A stretch of DNA of 12,315 nucleotides from JBDTMC01 sp039934475. Its GTDB lineage: Bacteria > Acidobacteriota > Terriglobia > Bryobacterales > Bryobacteraceae. Below the pieces are notes generated by a model. That model was not told the origin of the DNA. It was given only the letters and a program-made list of their open reading frames with translations, and did no database searches. The position numbers and the translations under genes are program-made. The stretch covers positions 1-12,315 of the forward strand of contig JBDTMC010000223.1 of the NCBI GenBank assembly GCA_039934475.1, given 5' to 3'. Positions 6,233-12,315 of this stretch are shown here, in pieces (positions within the stretch are counted from its first letter, which is position 1; every line of letters begins with the position of its first letter).

Positions 6233-9200
6233 ATGAATTGGAAATTGCGTTTCACAGCCGCCGTTATTTTGAGCGGACTCGCACTCTTGGTAACAGACCG
6301 AGCAAAAGGGCAAACCAGCACCGGGTCCGTACTGGGAGACCTCACGGACCAGACGGGAGCTATCGTTGCCGGCGCAGAACTCATCCTGGAGTCCAAAACG
6401 ACCGGAGAAAAGCGCACCTTGTCGAGTAGTGAGGCGGGGCACTACGAGTTTCCCCTCGTCCTACCTGGGGCGTATCGCCTCACGATCCGGCACCCTGGGT
6501 TTACCACAACGGTCCTGGATGATGTGGTGGTACGAGTCAACCAACCCTTTAGTGCAAGTCCGATGATGCAGGTTGGACAAGTAAACGAGCAGGTCACCGT
6601 GGCGGCGGCAGCCGTCCAGGTGAACGCAACCAATGCGACGCTCGGGGCGGTTGTGGACTACAAAGAGGCTGTGACCCTTCCGATCAGGGGCCGGAGCTTT
6701 CTTGAATTCGCCACCCTTGGTGCGGGGGCCGTGAGTAAATATCCGGGCAGCTGGTCCGCGGAATTCTCGGGAGGGCGCGAGAGTCACGCCGGGATCGCGA
6801 TCTCCGGCGCGAAGGACGTGTCCACCGTATACCTGATTGATGGCGCCCCCACGAAGAGCCCGGAGTACGGCCAGATCGGCTACCTTCTGCCACTCGAATC
6901 CGTGCAGGAATTCAATATTCAACGTGGATTTTTCTCGGCGAAATACCCTGGACCGGGAGTGATCAATATTGCCAGTGTTTCGGGTACCAATACATTTCAC
7001 GGCGTGGCGTGGCACACCATTCGAAACAATGCGGTCGACGCGCGCGGGTTTTTCGATCCAGGTCCTAAGCCCCCCCTTCGCCAGAACCAATTCGGCGCGC
7101 GGGCAGGAGGCAGGTTGATCAAAGACAAGCTGTTCTGGACAGGCAATTTTCAGTTAGCACGAGAACGCCGGTCCAGCACGCTGCGAGGAAGCGCGCCTAC
7201 CCCCCTAGAGCGAACCGGTGACTTCTCCCAGTCGACCACCATTATCCGCGACCCATTTACGAAAGTTGCATTCCCTGGAAATGTCATCCCGTCGAATCTG
7301 ATTGTTCCATTCGCTACAAAATACCTGGAATTTGTTCCACCGGCCACGAACGCGAGCCTCCCGTTCGGGCAGATTAATCGCATCGTAGAAGGCAAGCTCA
7401 TTCAAGATGATGACTACTACGATGGAAAGGTAGACTACGTGCGAAGCGCTAAGGACCGTTTCTTCGTTCGCTTCGGTTACGCCAACTCCGCGAAAATCTA
7501 TCCTTCCATTGAAGAGCACTACGCCAGGGGCGCACCTTACAGTAATCGTAACGGAGTGATTGGCTATACCCGCGTCTTCAGTCCGTCGGTACTTAGCGAA
7601 TTTAACTTCGGATACGATCGCGTCAATAACCGCCCCAACCAAGCCGTTGGTCCCGGTATTGGGGAACGCGATTTTAACAAAGAACTCGGGCTGTCCAACG
7701 TCAATCAGCTTCCCGCTTGCAAACAGCCCCCGTGGATGAATTTTCTGTACGCCAGCTACACCTCTGTCAACTGCGTGTTTAGTCTCAGCAACAACTACAG
7801 TTTCTCGGAGAACATATCCTGGATCAAAGGCCGCCACTCGCTTAATTTTGGGGCGCAATTAACGCGCATGCAAGTTACCGACCCAATCTTTAACGCTGTG
7901 GCCGGTTCCTTCTCTTTTACCGGGCAATTTTCAGGCAATCCCTTCGCTGACTTCCTCCTTGGAGATCCGTTCGTAGCAACCGGCTTGACGAAGTTGACCA
8001 TCCCGTATCGCCGCTCCTGGACCTCCGCCGCGTATGCGGAAGATACTTTCCGGGTGAACAAAGACCTCACGCTCAGCTTTGGATTGCGCTGGGAATTCCC
8101 CAAGCCGCCGTACGATAAGTACGACAACATCCAAGGCTTCAAACCCGCGAACGAAAGCTTCGCTCCTAATACACCGTTTGAAATTCCTCTCGCCGGCAAG
8201 AATGGTGTGTCACGCGAGATCGTTAAGACAAACTACAAGGACTTCTCCCCGCGCTTCGGTTTTGCATGGAAGCCCTTCGGTCTGGACAAGTGGGCGGTAC
8301 GCGGCAGCTACGGACTCTTTTACGAGACCTTAGTTTTCAACGAGTATGTTTTTATGAGCTTGGGCGTGCCGTTTGTCGTGTCCGTTTCGCAGCAAAGCGA
8401 CCCCAACATTCCAACGGTGCCGATCGCCGGACAATTTGGATTACCCAGTTTAAGCCTGGGCGGATTTCAACTTTCTGTGGACCCGGACCGGAAGGATCCG
8501 TACCTACAACAGTGGACATTTAGTTTAGAACGCGAGTTACCAGGCAACACGCTTCTCTCCGCAGCCTACGTTGGTTCCCATGGTGTTCACCTGTTTAAGC
8601 GGATGAATTACAACGTTGCCCGTCCGGGGCCGGAACCCTTGGCGAGCCGTTTGCCGTTCCCTATTTTCGGGGGTTTCATCCAAGACAAGGCAATCGGTGG
8701 CTCCAATTACAATTCCCTGCAGGTAGACATGAATAAGAGATTCGGTAAGGGTCTCAGTTACCGCCTTGGTTACACGTGGTCGAGGGCTATGGACTTTGGA
8801 ACCAGCCAGGGCGAATCCATGGTGCCATGGGATGTACGGCTCGACAAGGGGCGCACCGAATTCGATGCGCGGCATCGGCTCGTCATCAGCGGCAACTATG
8901 AACTCCCCTTCGGAGCCGGCAAGCATTTCGCGAATTCGGCTAAAGGCGGTGTCAATAAGCTGGTCAGCGGTTGGCAACTTGTGGCAATTGGCACATTCCA
9001 GTCGGGATTCCCGCTCACACCGCGCAGCATCGATCTGTCGAATACGCAAGCCGGCCTTTTTGGTGCTCGTCCCAACCGCATTGGCAGCGGAACGCTGTCC
9101 CCGGATCAGCGAAGCAACAATCGCTGGTTTGATACCAGCGCCTTTGTCGTCGCGCCGACTGGCACGATCCCAAATTCCGGAACCCGCTTTATAGATGGTC

Positions 9201-9409
9201 CTGGACTCAACAACTGGGATCTCTCGCTACTGAAGAACACGGCTATTACGGAACGGATCAATCTCCAGACCCGGTTCGAGTTCTTTAACGCCTTCAACAA
9301 AACAGGCTTCGGGAGCCCCAACATGAATATCTCGACCCCGACTGCGGGCCAGATTTTCAGTGCTCGGACAGCGCGGGAGCTGCAGTTCGTTTGGAGGGTA
9401 ACCTGGTAG
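6233..9409 (+). CDS. Oar-like TonB-dependent receptor with N-terminal carboxypeptidase-regulatory domain
   Basis: A 1058-residue outer-membrane receptor. Residues 1-26 are a signal peptide (MNWKLR start, hydrophobic VILSGLALLV, RAKG before Q27). Residues about 29-113 are a CarboxypepD_reg-like beta sandwich (GSVLGDLTDQTGAIVAGAEL; LPGAYRLTIRHPGFTT). Residues about 120-260 are the plug, with LPIRGRSFLEFA, YLIDGAPTKSPEYG, LESVQEFNIQRGFFSAKYPG and GVINIASVSGTNTFHG. The rest is a beta-barrel with many aromatic-alternating strands, for example SWIKGRHSLNFGAQLTRMQ. It ends VWRVTW, with the terminal aromatic residue typical of BAM substrates. Such proteins bring large ligands, often glycans or peptides, across the outer membrane using TonB energy; the substrate is not readable. 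No obvious TonB box was seen, as is common in this subfamily. The gene has its own promoter and strong ribosome site, and heads an operon with the TPR and propeller genes. Confidence 0.9.
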   Translation: MNWKLRFTAAVILSGLALLVTDRAKGQTSTGSVLGDLTDQTGAIVAGAELILESKTTGEKRTLSSSEAGHYEFPLVLPGAYRLTIRHPGFTTTVLDDVVVRVNQPFSASPMMQVGQVNEQVTVAAAAVQVNATNATLGAVVDYKEAVTLPIRGRSFLEFATLGAGAVSKYPGSWSAEFSGGRESHAGIAISGAKDVSTVYLIDGAPTKSPEYGQIGYLLPLESVQEFNIQRGFFSAKYPGPGVINIASVSGTNTFHGVAWHTIRNNAVDARGFFDPGPKPPLRQNQFGARAGGRLIKDKLFWTGNFQLARERRSSTLRGSAPTPLERTGDFSQSTTIIRDPFTKVAFPGNVIPSNLIVPFATKYLEFVPPATNASLPFGQINRIVEGKLIQDDDYYDGKVDYVRSAKDRFFVRFGYANSAKIYPSIEEHYARGAPYSNRNGVIGYTRVFSPSVLSEFNFGYDRVNNRPNQAVGPGIGERDFNKELGLSNVNQLPACKQPPWMNFLYASYTSVNCVFSLSNNYSFSENISWIKGRHSLNFGAQLTRMQVTDPIFNAVAGSFSFTGQFSGNPFADFLLGDPFVATGLTKLTIPYRRSWTSAAYAEDTFRVNKDLTLSFGLRWEFPKPPYDKYDNIQGFKPANESFAPNTPFEIPLAGKNGVSREIVKTNYKDFSPRFGFAWKPFGLDKWAVRGSYGLFYETLVFNEYVFMSLGVPFVVSVSQQSDPNIPTVPIAGQFGLPSLSLGGFQLSVDPDRKDPYLQQWTFSLERELPGNTLLSAAYVGSHGVHLFKRMNYNVARPGPEPLASRLPFPIFGGFIQDKAIGGSNYNSLQVDMNKRFGKGLSYRLGYTWSRAMDFGTSQGESMVPWDVRLDKGRTEFDARHRLVISGNYELPFGAGKHFANSAKGGVNKLVSGWQLVAIGTFQSGFPLTPRSIDLSNTQAGLFGARPNRIGSGTLSPDQRSNNRWFDTSAFVVAPTGTIPNSGTRFIDGPGLNNWDLSLLKNTAITERINLQTRFEFFNAFNKTGFGSPNMNISTPTAGQIFSARTARELQFVWRVTW

Positions 9410-9428
9410 CGGGTTCCGAAATCCAGTT

Positions 9429-10841
9429 ATGTGTCTGGGCGTTCGGCTGAGTTTCATAGCCGCAGTTGTTTTGTCGGCCGTCGGTGTGGCCTTCCCCCAA
9501 CCGCCGGAACTCGCCCTGGATCGAATCCCCAGAGACGTTCGCGAACCGTTGCGGAAATCGTACGAGGCAGCGCAAAAAAACTATCGGGACGCTGATTCGA
9601 TCGGAAACCTGGGTATGATGCTGCACGCTTACGAACAGTATGAATCAGCCGAGGCCTGCTACCGGCGGGCACGCGCCCTGGAACCAGGTGACTTTCGATG
9701 GGCTTACTATCTCGGTGTGGTCCAGGCCATCTCGAGAAAGCACACAGAGGCGGCGCTGAGCTTGCGAGATGCTACGAAGCTTAATCCAGCCTACGGGCCG
9801 GCCCAGCTTCAGCTGGCTAAATCGCTTTTTGAAACAGGTGAACTGAGCGAGAGCCGCACGGCCCTGGATTTCCTCATTCAGCGAAATCCAGGCTGGGCGG
9901 ATGCACATTATTGGCTTGGCCGGGTACTCGCCGCGAGAGGCGAGTTGCTATCCGCGGCGGCAAGCCTCCGCAAAGCGTACGAATTGGCGCCCAGCTTCGG
10001 ATCTGCTCATTATGCGCTCGCGATGGTTCTTCGCGATCTAGGCCAAGCCGCAGAGGCGGAGATGCACCTCGCGGTGTATCAGAAGGAAAAGGCACGACCA
10101 CCGCAAATCGCCGATCCGCTTCTGGATGCAATCGAGGAACTCGGTTCCGGAGGCGCCCTGAACCATCTCAGAGCAGGAGTCCGGCTGGAGATGGCTGGCT
10201 CGTTGGAAGAGGGTGCCCGCGAGCAGGAGAGCGCGGTCAATATCCAACCGGACCTTATCCAGGCTCACATCAACCTGATATCGCTTTATGGCAAGCTCGG
10301 CCTGATCGATCAGGCGCGACGGCACTACCATCAGGCCATGGCCATCAATCCAAACCAGTCGGAGCTTCACTTCAATTTCGGTGTTGTGGTGGCTGCACAA
10401 GATCGGCCAGGCGAAGCCGCCGCGGCTTTCGGGCGGGCGCTGGAGATCAACCCTTTTTACGCTGAGGCTTATGCGAACCTGGGCCAGGCTATGGAGCGCT
10501 TGGGCCGCCAGGATGAAGCCGTGCAGCAGTATCACAAAGCACTCGAAAACAGACCCAATTACCAGCACGCGTATTTTCTGCTCGGGCGTGCGATGCTGCT
10601 TCAAAATAAGCCCGCCGATGCTATTCCCTTTTTTATCAAGGCACTTGTCCCAGAGGACGAACATACCCCCTTGTACCTGTTCGGGCTCGCGACGGCTTAT
10701 GCGGCTTCGGGCGATCACGAGCAGGCCATTTCCCGAGCCCACACTGCGAGGCTGCAGGCTGCTGCTCTAGGGCAAATCGACTTGGTGAGAGCGATCGATC
10801 AGGATCTGCCGGCTCTTGAGAGGCCAGGCATAAGGCAGTGA
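9429..10841 (+). CDS. Exported TPR-repeat protein
   Basis: A 470-residue protein with a signal peptide (residues 1 to about 23: MCLGVRLSF, then AAVVLSAVGVAF) followed by tetratricopeptide repeats in two blocks. About five repeats cover residues 55-222 (for example AEACYRRARALEPGD and ALSLRDATKLNPAYGPAQLQ). A non-canonical linker lies at about 223-243 (RPPQIADPLLDAIEELGSGG). About six repeats cover 244-445 (for example AAAFGRALEINPFYAEAYAN and AVQQYHKALENRPNYQHAY). TPR superhelices bind peptides or proteins, so an extracytoplasmic scaffold role is inferred. There is no catalytic domain. The gene starts 19 bases after the receptor stop without a clear Shine-Dalgarno, and its stop overlaps the next gene. 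That supports one transcript and coupled translation. Cys2 sits too early for a lipobox. Confidence 0.88.
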   Translation: MCLGVRLSFIAAVVLSAVGVAFPQPPELALDRIPRDVREPLRKSYEAAQKNYRDADSIGNLGMMLHAYEQYESAEACYRRARALEPGDFRWAYYLGVVQAISRKHTEAALSLRDATKLNPAYGPAQLQLAKSLFETGELSESRTALDFLIQRNPGWADAHYWLGRVLAARGELLSAAASLRKAYELAPSFGSAHYALAMVLRDLGQAAEAEMHLAVYQKEKARPPQIADPLLDAIEELGSGGALNHLRAGVRLEMAGSLEEGAREQESAVNIQPDLIQAHINLISLYGKLGLIDQARRHYHQAMAINPNQSELHFNFGVVVAAQDRPGEAAAAFGRALEINPFYAEAYANLGQAMERLGRQDEAVQQYHKALENRPNYQHAYFLLGRAMLLQNKPADAIPFFIKALVPEDEHTPLYLFGLATAYAASGDHEQAISRAHTARLQAAALGQIDLVRAIDQDLPALERPGIRQ

Positions 10842-12315
10842 AGACCGGCGCGCTTGCCATCATATTCCTCACGGCACTTGCATGGTTTGCGGCCAATCGT
10901 GCGGCGGTGGCTGAGAGTTCGTCGAGCGTGCCAATCTTCCATGATGCTGCTTTTGAGACCGGGCTGCGGTTTCAGCATTTCACTGGTTCCACCGGAGACT
11001 ACCTGCTTCCGGAGATCATGGGCGCCGGCGTTGCGTTGTTCGACTACGATGGGGATGGCGATCTGGACGTATACCTTCTGCAGGGCACGATGCTGGATCC
11101 GCGTAAGAGCCTCAAGGAAGCGTTATTTCCGCCGCCGCGCAATCACTGGCCGGGACACCGCCTCTTTCGTAACGAACTCATTCCTTCAGGCAGACCTCAA
11201 TTCACCGATGTCACGGAGCGGTCCGGCCTGAGGTTTGAGGGTTATGGTATGGGCGTGGCGGTTGGCGATTTTAACAACGACGGTCGCCCGGATCTCTATG
11301 TTACGAATGTTGGCTCGAACATCTTGTACCGGAATAATGGCGATGGCACGTTTACAGATGTCACCCGCGAGTCCGGACTCAACGAAATCCGATGGCCGAC
11401 CAGCGCGGCATTCCTTGACTACGATCGCGACGGTAACCTGGATCTCTTCGTCGCCAATTACGTCGATTTCACAGTGCGGGGCAATATCTCCTGTTATGAA
11501 AAAACCGGTGCGCGCGATTATTGCAACCCGGCGATCTACCATTCCCTGCCGGGCCGCCTGTTTCGCAATACAGGGAGCGGGAACTTCGTCGACGTGACAG
11601 TGGCCTCGGGCATCGGCGCGGCTTTCGGAAAGGGGCTCGGCGTTGTTTGTGCCGATTTCAATTCCGATGGCTGGACCGACATCTTCGTCGCCAATGATGG
11701 AACCGAAAGCCAGTTGTGGATGAACCAGCATAATGGAACGTTCAAAGACCGCGCTCTTATTGCTGGAGTCGCCTACAACGCCGATGGCGCTACACAGGCC
11801 GGGATGGGTGTCACCGCAGGCGACTTCGACAATGATGGTGATGAAGATCTCTTCGTCACGCATTTGGCCAAAGAGACGCATGGTTTGTATAGGAACGACG
11901 GCAAGGGAACTTTCCTTGACGCGGCTGTCCCATTGGGTTTGACACAGATCAGTTTCTCTGGAACCGGTTTCGGGACGAGATGGTTCGACTACGATAATGA
12001 TGGATTCCTCGATCTGTTCATCGCAAACGGGTCAGTAACGCTGGTTGAGGCGCTTCGCGGAAAGCCATATCCATATCAACAGAGAAACCAGTTGCTGCAC
12101 AGTGAGAGCGGAAAGTTTTTTCGGGATGTCAGCCTTCTTGCCGGGCCGGCGCTTCAAGTGTCGGGGGTCGCGCGCGGCGCCGCCTTTGGCGATGTCAATA
12201 ACGACGGCGCCATTGATATCGTGGTCACCAATAACAACGGACCAGTAAAGCTTATGCTCAACGATCTTGGCTCACACCATCACTGGCTCCTGGTTGGCCT
12301 TCGGACCGCCGGAGG
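10838..12315 (+). CDS. FG-GAP/VCBS-repeat CRTAC1-type protein with UnbV (ASPIC) domain, truncated at right edge
   Basis: The reading frame starts at GTG 10838, overlapping the TPR stop as GTGA, and stays open for 492 codons to the window edge. Residues 1 to about 24 are a signal peptide (KTGALAIIFLTALAWFAA, cleavage after AVA). Seven calcium-binding-type D-x-[DN]-x-DG-x-x-D loops follow at residues 69, 144, 194, 273, 329, 384 and 452 (for example DYDGDGDLD, DFNNDGRPDLYVTN, DYDRDGNLDLFVAN), marking FG-GAP/VCBS beta-propeller blades. The C219/C229 pair lies in the family motif ending YCNPAIYHSLPGRLFRN and could form a disulfide. Near residue 478, HHHWLLVGL begins the ASPIC/UnbV domain, cut by the edge. 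Related proteins are secreted or surface-attached and bind calcium; molecular function is unknown. A GTG start and the missing end hide it from simple ORF scans. AAGG at 10832-10835 is too close for a good ribosome site, so coupling to the TPR gene is likely. Confidence 0.9.
   Translation, partial: MKTGALAIIFLTALAWFAANRAAVAESSSSVPIFHDAAFETGLRFQHFTGSTGDYLLPEIMGAGVALFDYDGDGDLDVYLLQGTMLDPRKSLKEALFPPPRNHWPGHRLFRNELIPSGRPQFTDVTERSGLRFEGYGMGVAVGDFNNDGRPDLYVTNVGSNILYRNNGDGTFTDVTRESGLNEIRWPTSAAFLDYDRDGNLDLFVANYVDFTVRGNISCYEKTGARDYCNPAIYHSLPGRLFRNTGSGNFVDVTVASGIGAAFGKGLGVVCADFNSDGWTDIFVANDGTESQLWMNQHNGTFKDRALIAGVAYNADGATQAGMGVTAGDFDNDGDEDLFVTHLAKETHGLYRNDGKGTFLDAAVPLGLTQISFSGTGFGTRWFDYDNDGFLDLFIANGSVTLVEALRGKPYPYQQRNQLLHSESGKFFRDVSLLAGPALQVSGVARGAAFGDVNNDGAIDIVVTNNNGPVKLMLNDLGSHHHWLLVGLRTAG

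Noticed and set aside
1..12315. CRISPR array, tRNA, rRNA or complete insertion sequence
   Set aside because: I saw no regularly spaced repeats, no tRNA-like cloverleaf with TTCRA arm, no rRNA-like stretches, and no transposase gene with flanking inverted repeats.

Overview
The window looks like chromosomal DNA from an Acidobacteriota member, most like the Bryobacteraceae/Solibacter group. That assignment is an inference from gene content: a PSCyt1/DUF1549/DUF1553 protein beside a DUF1501 protein, an Oar-like TonB-dependent receptor with an N-terminal carboxypeptidase-regulatory domain, a TPR protein, and an FG-GAP/UnbV (CRTAC1-type) protein. Planctomycetes and Verrucomicrobia also carry the first pair, so no marker gene settles the taxonomy.

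Bases 1-1595 are a decayed mobile-DNA island. They hold a possible gene tail closed by a strong hairpin, then a stretch of about 300 bases with short repeats, then an apparently intact plasmid-type replication initiator (RepA_C family) on the plus strand. The repA stop codon directly abuts the stop codon of a frameshifted, truncated remnant of a TraF-type conjugative signal peptidase on the minus strand. A plus-strand open stretch with coding-like composition may be a further gene fragment. The rest of a plasmid backbone is not visible.

Bases 1559-6128 are a two-gene operon. A near-consensus sigma-70 promoter sits so close to the first ATG that the mRNA may be leaderless. Gene 1 is a large exported PSCyt1-DUF1549-DUF1553 protein with two CxxCH haem-type motifs. 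Gene 2, three bases later, is a DUF1501 protein with a Tat signal. The two families are habitual partners and their biochemical role is unsettled. An extracytoplasmic redox/hydrolase pair is the usual reading.

Bases 6160-12315 are a second operon with its own extended -10 promoter. A 19-bp imperfect palindrome fills the spacer of that promoter and is a good operator candidate. The operon encodes an outer-membrane TonB-dependent receptor, an exported TPR protein 19 bases later, and a GTG-started FG-GAP/UnbV protein that overlaps the TPR stop by 4 bases and runs off the right edge. The likely picture is one cell-envelope system: a receptor for a large or complex ligand, an extracytoplasmic TPR scaffold, and a secreted calcium-binding propeller. 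The substrate cannot be read from the sequence. Nothing here is a proven new system. The receptor-TPR-propeller operon beside the PSCyt1/DUF1501 pair is the best candidate for one.
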